64,000 nt of DNA, from NCBI RefSeq assembly GCF_003096595.1, contig NZ_QEKO01000009.1, positions 1-64,000 on the forward strand. Reading direction: 5' to 3'. The stretch's first letter is position 1. Each line of letters starts with the position of its first letter. This DNA comes from Pusillimonas noertemannii. Lineage in GTDB: Bacteria > Pseudomonadota > Gammaproteobacteria > Burkholderiales > Burkholderiaceae_B. This document shows, piece after piece, positions 25,041-33,643 of the stretch. The notes beneath the pieces were generated by a model. That model was not told where the DNA came from and did no database searches. It saw only the letters and a list, made by a program, of their open reading frames with translations. The translations under genes and the position numbers were made by a program.

Positions 25041-25961
25041 ATGTCGAATCAAGAAGAAAAACACCAGCGCGCAGCCGAGCCGCGCAGCGCCCGTTTCAAC
25101 ACCGCTTTCGAAGGAGGCGTTCTATCCGGGCGGCAACGCGAGCCGGCATCGCCGCCGGGCAAGGATTATCCCCTGATCATCGCGTTGCATGGCGGCACCT
25201 ATTCGTCCGCGTATTTCGGCCTGCCGGGCTTTTCGCTGCTCGAACGTGCCGCGGCCTTGGGACTGCCCATCATCGCGCTGGATCGTCCAGGCTATGGCGA
25301 GACGACGCCGTTGGCGCCCGCCGACGCCACGGTAGCCCATAACGCCGAATGGCTGGACGACGCGATCGGCCACGTATGGCGCCACGCGGGCGGCGCGGCC
25401 AGAGGCGTGGTGCTGATCGGACATTCCATCGGCGGCGCCATCACCGTCTCGATCGCCGCCCGGCGGCCGTCATGGCCCTTGCTGGGCATAGCGGTCTCGG
25501 GCGTCGGCATGGTCACGCCCCCCGAGAGCGGGGAGCAGTGGGCCGCCTTGCCCGACATACCCATGATCGATCTGCCCGGTGCACTCAAGGAACAGGTCAT
25601 GTTCGGCCCTTCCTGGACGTTCGAAGCGGATGCGCCTGAAAGAAGCCATGCCTCCGACGCGCCGGTGCCCCGCGCTGAACTCATCGACATCGTCACGACC
25701 TGGCATTCGTCGGTGAAAGACCTTGCCGCGCGGGTCCAGGTGCCTGTCCATTACCGTCAGGGAGAGTTCGATCGCCTGTGGATCACGGGCGAAGACCAGA
25801 TTGCGGGATTCGCTGCCGCCTTCACCCATTCGCCCCGGGTGGATGCCGCCAATTTCTACAACGCGGGGCATTGCATCGATTTTCACCGGCTGGGCGCGGC
25901 TTTTCAGCTCGAGCAACTTGCCTTTGCGCTTCGCTGCTGCGTGCGGCCGCCGCAAGCATAA
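25041..25961 (+). CDS. alpha/beta-hydrolase
   Basis: 306 residues. It has the HGG oxyanion segment (ALHGGTYSS), the nucleophile elbow GHSIGG, a late Asp (QGEFDRLW region) and the catalytic His in NAGHCIDFH. The family includes meta-cleavage product hydrolases, esterases and lactonases. ATG 25041 is preceded by a perfect AAGGAGG; an ATG 30 bases upstream is not favoured. It lies 70 bases after the acetolactate synthase gene and is probably co-transcribed. It is convergent with the LysR gene. Confidence 0.82.
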   Translation: MSNQEEKHQRAAEPRSARFNTAFEGGVLSGRQREPASPPGKDYPLIIALHGGTYSSAYFGLPGFSLLERAAALGLPIIALDRPGYGETTPLAPADATVAHNAEWLDDAIGHVWRHAGGAARGVVLIGHSIGGAITVSIAARRPSWPLLGIAVSGVGMVTPPESGEQWAALPDIPMIDLPGALKEQVMFGPSWTFEADAPERSHASDAPVPRAELIDIVTTWHSSVKDLAARVQVPVHYRQGEFDRLWITGEDQIAGFAAAFTHSPRVDAANFYNAGHCIDFHRLGAAFQLEQLAFALRCCVRPPQA

Positions 25962-26006
25962 GCCGCGGGCATGGCGGGCGGCGCCTGGGGCGTCGCCCGC
26001 CTCGAG

Positions 26007-26933
26007 TCAAAGGGCTTTTTTCGAGGCCTTTCTTTCTTGTTCGATATGGCCGCTGGCCCGCCGTATCATGTCGCAGAAGTATTCCGCCGCCGGCGTCGGA
26101 AGGATGTCGTTGCGGCGCACCAGGCAAAGCGGAGGCTCGGGCAGGGGTTCGGCAATGCGGATGACCTCGAGCTCGGCGCCGGCCATGGTCAGTTCGGCAA
26201 ACTGCACGGGCAGCATCGCCAAGGCGTCCGACGACACCATGGCAGTGACGAAGGACAGGGCCGAGTGGGCGCGGAATATCAGCCTCGGCTTGGGCAGGCC
26301 GTGTTGCGCAAACAAGGGGCCCAGCTCTTCTTCGGCCCTGAACGTTACGGAAGTGGTAACCCACCCTGCATCGACGAGGTCGCTCAGCGACCTGGCCTTG
26401 GCCAAGGGGTGGCCCTTGCGGCAAATGATTCCCCGGGGATTGTCCAGCAGTTTCTCTACGGTGATGTCGGGCGCCGGCCGATGGTTCAGGACGGGGCCCA
26501 CGTACACGTCGAGCGTGCCGTTCTTCAGGTAGGGTTCCATGGTGGGATACAAGCCGTCGCGCACATGCAGCACGACGTCGGGATAGCGGGCGCGAAAGGC
26601 CTTGGCCGCATAGGGAAAGAGCGCGATCTGCGAAACGGTGGACAGGCCCAGGTGAAGCACGCCTTTGGCGATGCCGCGCAGTTGCTCGATTTCTTCCTGG
26701 GCGCGTCGGACCTCGTTGTGGATGGCCTGCGCCCGGACTATGAAGTGCTTGCCGGTTTCGGTCAGGCGCACTCCCTTGGCCTGGCGCTCGAACAGGGCGA
26801 CGTCGAGTTCGCGCTCGAGCTCTTGTATGCTGCGCGTAAGCGCCGACTGAGCAATGCCCAGCTGGCGCGCCGCGGCCCGCACGCTGCCTTGTTCGGAGAT
26901 GGCCAGCAGGTTGCGCAATTGTATGAGTTTCAT
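26007..26933 (-). CDS. LysR-family regulator
   Basis: 308 residues: an N-terminal helix-turn-helix (RNLLAISEQGSVRAAARQLGIAQSALTRSIQELERELDVALFER) and a substrate-binding domain to the C-terminus. It lies 15 bases after the second permease gene in the same direction, so it is probably the last gene of the transporter unit, an unusual place for a LysR gene, which is more often divergent from its target. It may sense the transported ligand. Confidence 0.88.
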   Translation of the reverse strand: MKLIQLRNLLAISEQGSVRAAARQLGIAQSALTRSIQELERELDVALFERQAKGVRLTETGKHFIVRAQAIHNEVRRAQEEIEQLRGIAKGVLHLGLSTVSQIALFPYAAKAFRARYPDVVLHVRDGLYPTMEPYLKNGTLDVYVGPVLNHRPAPDITVEKLLDNPRGIICRKGHPLAKARSLSDLVDAGWVTTSVTFRAEEELGPLFAQHGLPKPRLIFRAHSALSFVTAMVSSDALAMLPVQFAELTMAGAELEVIRIAEPLPEPPLCLVRRNDILPTPAAEYFCDMIRRASGHIEQERKASKKAL

Positions 26934-26948
26934 GGCCGTCCTTAATTA

Positions 26949-27842
26949 TTAGCGCCCCGCCCTGATCCGCTCTGACCTGCGGCGCAGGAACTCCAGCGCG
27001 AACAGCAGGCAGATCGACATCAGGATGAGCAAAGTCGCCACCGCCAGGATGCTGGGGTTGATCTGCTCGCGCAGGCCCGAGAACATGCGGCGCGGAATGG
27101 TGTTCTGCTCGGGGCCGGCAAGAAACAGCACCAGCACCACTTCGTCGAACGAGGTAACGAAGGCCAGCAGGGCGCCCGAGATGACGCCGGGCCGGATGAC
27201 CGGGACCACGACGTCGATGAAAGCGCGTACAGGAGAAGCCCCCAGGTTGAGCCCCGCATGGTAGAGCGAGCGGTCGAAGCCCGCCAGCGTCGCCGTGACG
27301 GTCAGCACGACGAAGGGCACGCCCAGGGCGGCGTGGGCGATGATGATGCCGCTGAAGGTGGCCACCAGGTTGAAGCGGGTATAAAAGAAGAACATGCCCG
27401 CGGCGACGATGACAAGAGGAACGATCATGGGCGCAAGCAATACCGCGGTGATGGGCCGGCGCCAGGGCATGTCGGAGCTGGCCAGCCCGATTGCGGCTAT
27501 GGTTCCAAGCACGGTGGCGATGGCGGTTGAGCACAGGCCGATGATAAGGCTGTTGCGTATGGCCATCATCCAGCTGTTGCTGGCAAAGACGGCATCGTAC
27601 CACTTGACCGAATAGGCGTCGGGGCTGAAGCGCAGCATGCCGGAAGTGAAGCTGAAGAAAGGCTCGGCGTTGAACGACAGGGGGATGACGACAAGAATGG
27701 GAAGCATGAGGAAGGCCAGCGCCCCCCAGGCTGCGATGCGAAGCGCCCAATGCCCCAGCCGGGCGCTTCCTTCGACGGGGCTCGCGGGCGCTGGGCGCCG
27801 CTTGTGCCCGGTATTGCGATGTTCGGCTGTCGGCGTGTTCAT
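26949..27842 (-). CDS. ABC transporter permease, spermidine/putrescine class (PotC-like)
   Basis: 297 residues with about six membrane segments and the inner-membrane coupling motif LGASPVRAFIDVVVPVIRPG (EAA loop). A long basic/Pro-rich N-terminal tail precedes the first segment. It forms the translocation channel with the preceding permease and is energised by the ATPase of the same unit. The class transports polyamines, but relatives take up phosphonates, aromatic acids and opines, so the substrate is open. Confidence 0.87.
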   Translation of the reverse strand: MNTPTAEHRNTGHKRRPAPASPVEGSARLGHWALRIAAWGALAFLMLPILVVIPLSFNAEPFFSFTSGMLRFSPDAYSVKWYDAVFASNSWMMAIRNSLIIGLCSTAIATVLGTIAAIGLASSDMPWRRPITAVLLAPMIVPLVIVAAGMFFFYTRFNLVATFSGIIIAHAALGVPFVVLTVTATLAGFDRSLYHAGLNLGASPVRAFIDVVVPVIRPGVISGALLAFVTSFDEVVLVLFLAGPEQNTIPRRMFSGLREQINPSILAVATLLILMSICLLFALEFLRRRSERIRAGR

Positions 27843-27870
27843 GCGACTGTCCTTTTAGCGTTAACAGGCC

Positions 27871-29097
27871 CTAGGCCAGCCGCAGGTTGCGAGCGCCCAC
27901 CAGGCGGTCGTATACCCAGTACAGGATCACGATCACGGCCAGCAGCAATGTGCCCAATGCCGCGGCCAGCCCCCAGTTGTTGGAGCGCTGCATATGGAAG
28001 GCGATGATGTTGGAGATCATCTGGCCGTCGGTACCGCCCACCAGCGCAGGAATAATGTAGTAGCCGATCGAGATGATGAATACCAGCAGCGCCCCCGCGC
28101 TGAGCCCGGGCATGCTGAGGGGCAGGAACACCCTCCAGAACGCCGACCAGGGCGTGCTGCCCAGCGACTGCGCGGCGCGCACATAGCCGGGGTCGATGCC
28201 GCGCATCACGCTGTACAGCGGCAAGATCATGAAGGGCAGGAGGATGTGGGTCATGACGATGACCGTTGCCAGGCCGGTGTAAAGCAGCTCGAGCGGCTGC
28301 CGTATGACACCCAGCGACAGCAGCACCGAATTGATGATGCCGTGGGGCTGGAGCAGGGCGATCCAGGCGGTGGTGCGGGCCAGCAAAGAGGTCCAGAAGG
28401 GCAGCAGCACGAATATCATCAGCACGCCGGCCAGGCGCTTGGGCGCGCGGCACAGATAATAGGCCAGGGGGTAGCCCAGGGCGATGCACATCAGCGTGAT
28501 GGCCAGCGCCATGCCCAGGGTCCGGCTGTATAGCTGCACATAGATTCGCGCCGATTCGCGCTGCACGATCTCGCCCTGCTGGTTGCGCTCGAGATCAAGG
28601 GCGGTAAGGTAGTGGGTAATCGTATGTACCTGGCCGCTGCGCTTGACGGCGTGCCAGAGGTCGGGCTCGCTCCAGCGATTGTCGGCGTCGCGCAAGGCCT
28701 GGGCCGCCTCGGCCGGGGCAATGCCGTCGTCCAGGCCGCGCATGCGGCGGGCTGTTGAATTGATCAGGCTGGAAGCGCCAGGGTAGGCCTGGTTCACCGC
28801 TGCGGCCAGCACCCCCGCCTTGCGCTCGGCCGAGAGCTTTTTCAGCTCGATCGCCATCGAGGCAAAGGTTTCAGCCGAAGGCAAGGGGGCCTCGTCCCAT
28901 TGCTTGAGGTGCGCAAGCGTTTGAGGGATGAGCTCGGCCAGCGTCGGGTTGTAGACGCTGCGGTACAGCATGTTGGCAATGGGAGCAAAAAAAGCGAACA
29001 GCACGAAGGCCAGCAACGGCGCCACCAGCAGCAGGGCGGTGCGCCGGCGGCGGCGCAGCTCGCGCCGCTCGGCGCGAGCCTCGTCAGGTGTCAGCAT
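27871..29097 (-). CDS. ABC transporter permease, spermidine/putrescine class (PotB-like), with a large loop
   Basis: 408 residues, longer than the usual 280-300. After the first membrane segment (about 20-42) an extra hydrophilic stretch of roughly 140 residues (45-188, rich in Ala, Glu and Arg) precedes the remaining segments; it should face the periplasm. The EAA-type motif AAQSLGSTPWSAFWRVFLPLSMPG is conserved. ATG 29097 has GGAAG upstream; a GTG at 29112 is also possible. It lies between the binding-protein and PotC-like genes. Long-loop PotB-like permeases occur in several proteobacterial uptake systems. Confidence 0.86.
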   Translation of the reverse strand: MLTPDEARAERRELRRRRRTALLLVAPLLAFVLFAFFAPIANMLYRSVYNPTLAELIPQTLAHLKQWDEAPLPSAETFASMAIELKKLSAERKAGVLAAAVNQAYPGASSLINSTARRMRGLDDGIAPAEAAQALRDADNRWSEPDLWHAVKRSGQVHTITHYLTALDLERNQQGEIVQRESARIYVQLYSRTLGMALAITLMCIALGYPLAYYLCRAPKRLAGVLMIFVLLPFWTSLLARTTAWIALLQPHGIINSVLLSLGVIRQPLELLYTGLATVIVMTHILLPFMILPLYSVMRGIDPGYVRAAQSLGSTPWSAFWRVFLPLSMPGLSAGALLVFIISIGYYIIPALVGGTDGQMISNIIAFHMQRSNNWGLAAALGTLLLAVIVILYWVYDRLVGARNLRLA

Positions 29098-29119
29098 TGG
29101 CAAGGCTTCCACTGCGGTT

Positions 29120-30187
29120 CTACTTCAGCAGCCACTCATTGAACTTTTCGCTGAGGCTTTCACCGTAGTCGGCCCAGAACACACTGTCTACCTGAACGCC
29201 TTCATCCATGTGGGCGCTGGGCAGGTGGGTAAGCACGTCTTTGTCGACCAGGGCAAGCGATGACTTGCGCGGCGGGCCGTAGGCCACGTCTTCGAAACCG
29301 GCCAGGGCCTTGGTGCTGGTGGTGAAGGCGACGAATTCCAGCGCCTGCTTCAGCTTGGGCGTGCCCTTGAGTATGGTCCAGGCGCCCAGGTCGTACATAT
29401 TGCCGTCCCACACGATGGTAAAGGGCTTGTTTTCGTTGCGGATGGCGTCGAAGATGCGGCCGTTGGCCACCTGAATCATGCTGACGCCGCCGTCGTTCAG
29501 CATTTGCGGCGCCTGCGACCAGCTGTCATACCAGATCACGTCGTTCTTGATGGTGTCCAGCTTGGCGAAGGCGCGGGCCTGGCCTTCGGGGGTGGCAAGC
29601 ACCTTGTAGATGTCCTTGTCGGGCACGCCGTCGGCCATCAACGCCCACTCCATGACGAATTGCGGCCTCTTGCGCAGACCGCGCTTGCCCGGGAATTTCT
29701 TTACGTCGAAGAAGTCCTCGACCGTGGCCGGGCGGTTGGGGCCTATGGTTTTTTCGTTGTAGGCATAGATGGTGCTGTAGACGATCTCGGCCACGGCGCA
29801 CTCGCTTGCCAGCCCTTCGGGTATGAAATCTTGCTCGGCCGGCGTGCCGTCGTCGCCGGGCAGAAGGATGTCGCGGGGAATGATTTCGAGCAGGCCTTCG
29901 GAGCAGGCGCGCTCCAGGTCGATGGTTTCCATGTCGACCACGTCCCACTGGATGTTGCCCGACTGCACCTGGGCCTTCATTTCGGCGATGCCGCCGCTAT
30001 AGGTTTCGAAGATGACGCGCTTGCCGGTCTCGGCCACATAGGGGTCGATCTGGTGTTTTTTCTGTGTGGCGCCATAGGCTCCCCCGAAGGACACCACGGT
30101 CAGGGCCTCTTGCGCTGCAGCGGTGCCCGAGAGGCCCAGCGCGAGCAATGCGCCCGCGACCAGTGACAGGGCTGTTTTGTTCTTCAT
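29120..30187 (-). CDS. periplasmic solute-binding protein, PotD/PotF class
   Basis: 355 residues with a signal peptide (cleavage near GTAAAQ, residue 26) followed by TVVSFGGAYGATQKKHQIDPYVAETG, typical of family-1 extracellular binding proteins of the spermidine/putrescine group. It captures the ligand for the two permeases. Its ATG overlaps the ATPase stop by four bases. The polyamine-binding acidic residues cannot be verified by eye, so a carboxylate or amine ligand remains possible. Confidence 0.88.
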   Translation of the reverse strand: MKNKTALSLVAGALLALGLSGTAAAQEALTVVSFGGAYGATQKKHQIDPYVAETGKRVIFETYSGGIAEMKAQVQSGNIQWDVVDMETIDLERACSEGLLEIIPRDILLPGDDGTPAEQDFIPEGLASECAVAEIVYSTIYAYNEKTIGPNRPATVEDFFDVKKFPGKRGLRKRPQFVMEWALMADGVPDKDIYKVLATPEGQARAFAKLDTIKNDVIWYDSWSQAPQMLNDGGVSMIQVANGRIFDAIRNENKPFTIVWDGNMYDLGAWTILKGTPKLKQALEFVAFTTSTKALAGFEDVAYGPPRKSSLALVDKDVLTHLPSAHMDEGVQVDSVFWADYGESLSEKFNEWLLK

Positions 30188-31299
30188 GTTGTTTCTCCTT
30201 GGATCGGTGCGTCGGATTGGAAGGCGAAGCTGTCGCAGGTGGCCCAGCCCAGCGTGGCGGGCTGGCCGTCGCGCAGGAGTGGCGCGCGGGTGTCGTTCAG
30301 CAGCTTGACGACGGCGCGCCCGCCCCCGGGCAATTGAAAGTAATAGCGAATGAAGTCGCCGACATAATGGCGGGTGAGGAAGCCCACCGTTACCTGGTTG
30401 TCGAAGGTCTGGCCCGGCTGCGAAATGGCCAGTTTTTCAGGACGGATGGAAAGCACGCAGCGCCGGGTGGAAGCCTGGCAATCGCCATTGCGCGCACGCA
30501 GCACGGTGCCGTCGGGCAAGGTAGTGCGGATAGTACCGGGGCCATCGGCGTCGGGGCGTCCGGCCGAAATAAGGTTGTTCTCGCCGATGAAGCTGGCCAC
30601 GAAGGCGTTGGCGGGCTGTTCGTACAGCGCGTCGGGGCTGGCGTATTGCTGGACCTTGCCGGCGTTGAACACGGCGATGCGGCTGGACATGGTCAGCGCC
30701 TCGGACTGGTCGTGCGTGACGTAGATGACGGTGAAGCCCAGCTTGCGGTGCAGGCGGGTGATTTCGAACTGCATCTGTTCGCGCAGCTTTTTGTCGAGCG
30801 CCCCGAGGGGCTCGTCCATGAGAACCAGCGTGGGCTCGAAAATAAGGGCGCGCGCCAGGGCCACGCGCTGGCGCTGCCCGCCCGACAGCTGGCCGGGATG
30901 CCGGTCGCCGAAGGGCTCGAGCTCGATAAGCCTGAGATACTCGGCCACCCGCTGTTTTATCTGGGCCGCCGGAGTGCGCCTTACCTTGAGCGGGTAGGCC
31001 AGGTTCTCGGCCACCGTCATGTGCGGAAAAAGGGCGTAGTTCTGGAACACCATGCCGATGTTGCGCTTGTGGGGCGCGATGCGGGTAATGGGCTGGCCGC
31101 CAACAGTGATGTGGCCGCTGGTGACATGCTCGAAGCCCGCCAGCATCATCAGGACGGTGGTCTTGCCCGACCCCGACGGGCCCAGAAGGGTGATGAACTC
31201 GCCTTTGTTTACGTCCAGATTGAAATCATCGACGACCAGGGACTTTTGATCATAGGTTTTGCGGACATGGGAAAACTTGAGAAACGCTGCTTCATTCAT
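30184..31299 (-). CDS. ABC transporter ATPase, PotA-like
   Basis: 371 residues: Walker A GPSGSGKTT (about 40-48), signature LSGGQRQRVALARAL, Walker B LVLMDEPLGALD, then a C-terminal TOBE domain typical of PotA/FbpC-type ATPases. The start at 31299 (MNEAAFLKF) gives the usual N-terminus; the frame extends 63 bases further without homology. It heads the unit ATPase - binding protein - permease - permease - LysR, read leftward. Confidence 0.92.
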   Translation of the reverse strand: MNEAAFLKFSHVRKTYDQKSLVVDDFNLDVNKGEFITLLGPSGSGKTTVLMMLAGFEHVTSGHITVGGQPITRIAPHKRNIGMVFQNYALFPHMTVAENLAYPLKVRRTPAAQIKQRVAEYLRLIELEPFGDRHPGQLSGGQRQRVALARALIFEPTLVLMDEPLGALDKKLREQMQFEITRLHRKLGFTVIYVTHDQSEALTMSSRIAVFNAGKVQQYASPDALYEQPANAFVASFIGENNLISAGRPDADGPGTIRTTLPDGTVLRARNGDCQASTRRCVLSIRPEKLAISQPGQTFDNQVTVGFLTRHYVGDFIRYYFQLPGGGRAVVKLLNDTRAPLLRDGQPATLGWATCDSFAFQSDAPIQGETT

Positions 31300-31538
31300 T
31301 GTTTGGCATTCTTGTCCTGGTCGACGGCGGCTGCGGGGGTTCCTCCAAAAAACGCCCGCCACAGCATAGCAATTCCGGCGAGGCGGCGAAAGCGGGGGTT
31401 ACCCTGGGTTGCCGGTGGGGTTTAAACAACAGATCGGCGAATACCAGGACGGCAAGCCCCGGCCTTCACCGTTTTTCACAGGAGAATAAGCAGGTTAAGT
31501 GTTACACTGTGTAGATCATGAACAGGGGTCCGCAATCC
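31300..31538. other. divergent intergenic region before the thrS leader
   Basis: This stretch separates the transporter unit from thrS and carries no convincing gene. It must hold the promoters of both sides. TACACT (31503-31508) is a possible -10 for thrS, but no good -35 is found at the right spacing. If it is used, the transcript would begin near 31515. Confidence 0.4.
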
Positions 31539-31580
31539 ATGCATATTCCAATCGAACGAACTACGACAACGGCTTGTTAG
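31539..31580 (+). CDS. threonine-rich leader peptide of thrS
   Basis: A 13-codon ORF, MHIPIERTTTTAC, with four consecutive threonine codons of three kinds (ACT ACG ACA ACG at 31560-31571) two codons before the TAG stop. AGGGG lies ten bases before the ATG. An in-frame ATG at 31518 would give a 20-residue form, but it has no ribosome site and may lie at the very 5' end of the transcript. The run of codons for the amino acid charged by the downstream enzyme, followed by mutually exclusive RNA structures, marks it as a regulatory leader. It is too short for normal gene finding. Confidence reflects the codon run plus structure; expression is unproven. Confidence 0.75.
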   Translation: MHIPIERTTTTAC

Positions 31581-31656
31581 TCGTCGCCGCGTATCGATCA
31601 CCAACAGACCCCAGCAGTGCATTCCCATAAAAACGCGGCATAGGCCGCGTTTTTTG
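31563..31656 (+). promoter_or_regulatory. thrS transcription attenuator
   Basis: Three structures compete. A: ACGACAAC (31563-31570) pairs with GTT-A-GTCGT (31576-31584, one bulged A) over the Thr codons. B: GCCGCGT (31586-31592), just after the stop codon, can pair with ACGCGGC (31633-31639). C: the terminator 31629-31654 uses the same ACGCGGC with a second GCCGCGT (31644-31650). A ribosome stalled on the Thr codons would leave 31586-31592 free and allow B, preventing C. A ribosome at the stop codon (31578-31580) would cover 31586-31592 and allow C. This is the classical attenuation layout. Confidence 0.75.
31629..31656 (+). terminator. intrinsic terminator immediately before thrS
   Basis: Perfect 11-bp stem AAAAACGCGGC (31629-31639) and its complement (31644-31654) with an ATAG loop and a run of T. 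It ends 14 bases before the thrS ATG, with no other gene between leader peptide and thrS, so it can only serve to stop transcription into thrS (attenuation). Confidence 0.9.
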
Positions 31657-31670
31657 TATTAGGACGATTT

Positions 31671-33608
31671 ATGCTTCAAATTACCCTGCCCGACGGTTCC
31701 AGCCGCGAGTTTCCCGGCCCGGTGTCCGTCCACGACGTAGCCAGCTCCATCGGAGCCGGGCTGGGACGCGCCGCGCTTGCGGGCCGCGTCACGCTGCCCG
31801 GCCACGAGCCCAAGCTGGTCGATACCAGCTACGTCATAGGGCAGGACGCGCAATTGGCCATCGTTACCGCCAAAGACCCCGAGGGCGTCGACCTTATCCG
31901 GCACTCTACCGCCCACCTGCTGGCTTATGCCGTCAAAGAGCTGTTCCCCGACGCCCAGGTCACCATCGGCCCCGTCATCGAAAACGGCTTTTACTACGAT
32001 TTTTCCTACAAGCGCCCGTTTACTCCCGAAGACCTCGAGGCCATCGAGAAAAAAATGGCCGAGCTGGCCCGCAAAGATGAAGTCGTCACCCGCGAAGAAT
32101 GGCTGCGCGACGATGCGGTCGAGTTCTTCAAGGGCATAGGCGAAGCCTACAAGGCCGAGATCATCGCGTCGATTCCCTCGAACGAGGCCATCAGCCTGTA
32201 CCGCGAAGGTGACTTCATCGACCTGTGCCGCGGCCCCCACGTGCCGTCCACCGGCAAGCTCAAGGTGTTCAAGCTGATGAAAGTGGCCGGCGCCTACTGG
32301 CGCGGCGACAGCAAGAACGAGATGCTGCAGCGCATCTACGGCACGGCCTGGGCCACCAAAGAAGAACAGGCCGCCTATCTCACCATGCTCGAAGAGGCCG
32401 AGAAGCGCGATCACCGCAAGCTGGGCCGCGAGCTCGACCTGTTTCACTTCCAAGATGAAGCGCCGGGCCTGATCTTCTGGCATCCCAAGGGCTGGACGCT
32501 GTGGCAGCAGGTCGAGCAATACATGCGCAAGGTGTACCTGGACAACGGCTACCAAGAGGTCAAGGCGCCGCAAATCCTTGATCTGTCGCTGTGGAAAAAA
32601 ACCGGCCACTGGGACAACTACGCCGAGAACATGTTCACCACCGAGTCCGAGAACCGTGTCTACGGCCTCAAGCCCATGAACTGCCCGGGCCATGTGCAGA
32701 TCTTCAATGCGGGCCTGCATTCGTATCGCGAGCTGCCCATACGCTATGGCGAGTTCGGCCAATGCCACCGCAACGAGCCCTCGGGTTCGCTGCACGGCAT
32801 GATGCGGGTGCGCGGCTTCACGCAAGACGACGGCCACATCTTCTGTACCGAAGACCAGCTGCAAGATGAATGCGCGGCCTTTACCGCCTTGCTGCAAAAG
32901 GTCTATGCCGATTTCGCCTTTACCGAGATTCTGTACAAGGTGGCCACCCGCCCCGAAAAGCGCATCGGTTCCGACGAAGTGTGGGACAAGGCCGAGCAGG
33001 CCCTTATCGAAAGCCTGAACCGCACGGGCTGCCAGTTCGAGATATCCGAAGGCGAGGGCGCCTTCTATGGTCCCAAGATCGAGTACACCCTTAAAGACGC
33101 CATCGGACGGCACTGGCAGTGCGGCACCATACAGGTTGATTTTTCCATGCCGCAGCGGCTGGGCGCCGAGTATGTCGACGCCAGCGACCAGCGCAAGACG
33201 CCCGTCATGCTGCATCGGGCCATCCTGGGTTCGTTCGAGCGCTTCATCGGCATATTGATCGAAAACTACGCCGGCGCGCTGCCTCCCTGGCTGTCTCCCG
33301 AGCAGGTGGTGGTGTGCTGCATTTCCGAGCATTTTGCCGATTATGCCGCTGAAGTCGCCCTAAGCCTGAAAAAACAAGGGTTTAGGGCCAGCGCCGATTT
33401 GCGCGGTGAAAAGATCACCCGTAAAATCAGAGAACACAGCATGCAGAAAATTCCCTACATTCTGGTAGTAGGTGAAAAAGAACGCGACACGGCCACTGTC
33501 GCGGTGCGGGTTCGCGGAGGAGGCGACCTGGGCAGCATGCCGTTGGCACAGTTTTCGCAGCGTCTTCAACAAGACATCGACACCCGGCGTGACGTCGGGG
33601 CGGCCTGA
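31671..33608 (+). CDS. thrS: threonyl-tRNA synthetase
   Basis: 645 residues. An N-terminal TGS domain (about 1-61), an editing domain (with [11 protein letters not shown] and the [10 protein letters not shown] segment), a class II catalytic core with zinc ligands in NCPGH and the later His residues, motif 2 around [10 protein letters not shown], and a C-terminal anticodon-binding domain. It charges tRNA-Thr in the cytoplasm. TAGGAC precedes the ATG. It is followed by infC, as in many bacteria, but rpmI and rplT are 12 kb away. A threonine-codon leader and attenuator precede it. Confidence 0.97.
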   Translation: MLQITLPDGSSREFPGPVSVHDVASSIGAGLGRAALAGRVTLPGHEPKLVDTSYVIGQDAQLAIVTAKDPEGVDLIRHSTAHLLAYAVKELFPDAQVTIGPVIENGFYYDFSYKRPFTPEDLEAIEKKMAELARKDEVVTREEWLRDDAVEFFKGIGEAYKAEIIASIPSNEAISLYREGDFIDLCRGPHVPSTGKLKVFKLMKVAGAYWRGDSKNEMLQRIYGTAWATKEEQAAYLTMLEEAEKRDHRKLGRELDLFHFQDEAPGLIFWHPKGWTLWQQVEQYMRKVYLDNGYQEVKAPQILDLSLWKKTGHWDNYAENMFTTESENRVYGLKPMNCPGHVQIFNAGLHSYRELPIRYGEFGQCHRNEPSGSLHGMMRVRGFTQDDGHIFCTEDQLQDECAAFTALLQKVYADFAFTEILYKVATRPEKRIGSDEVWDKAEQALIESLNRTGCQFEISEGEGAFYGPKIEYTLKDAIGRHWQCGTIQVDFSMPQRLGAEYVDASDQRKTPVMLHRAILGSFERFIGILIENYAGALPPWLSPEQVVVCCISEHFADYAAEVALSLKKQGFRASADLRGEKITRKIREHSMQKIPYILVVGEKERDTATVAVRVRGGGDLGSMPLAQFSQRLQQDIDTRRDVGAA

Positions 33609-33643
33609 CGCCGCATTTTTCATCAACTCTAGGAGTCGTAGAT

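Noticed and set aside
25822-27750. Minus-strand open frame across the LysR and permease genes (642 codons)
   Set aside because: An Arg/His-rich shadow in another frame; the real genes on this strand are in different frames with clear homology.
31659-33332. Minus-strand open frame opposite thrS (557 codons)
   Set aside because: A shadow of a conserved tRNA synthetase gene, Gly/His/Val-rich as expected from antisense translation.
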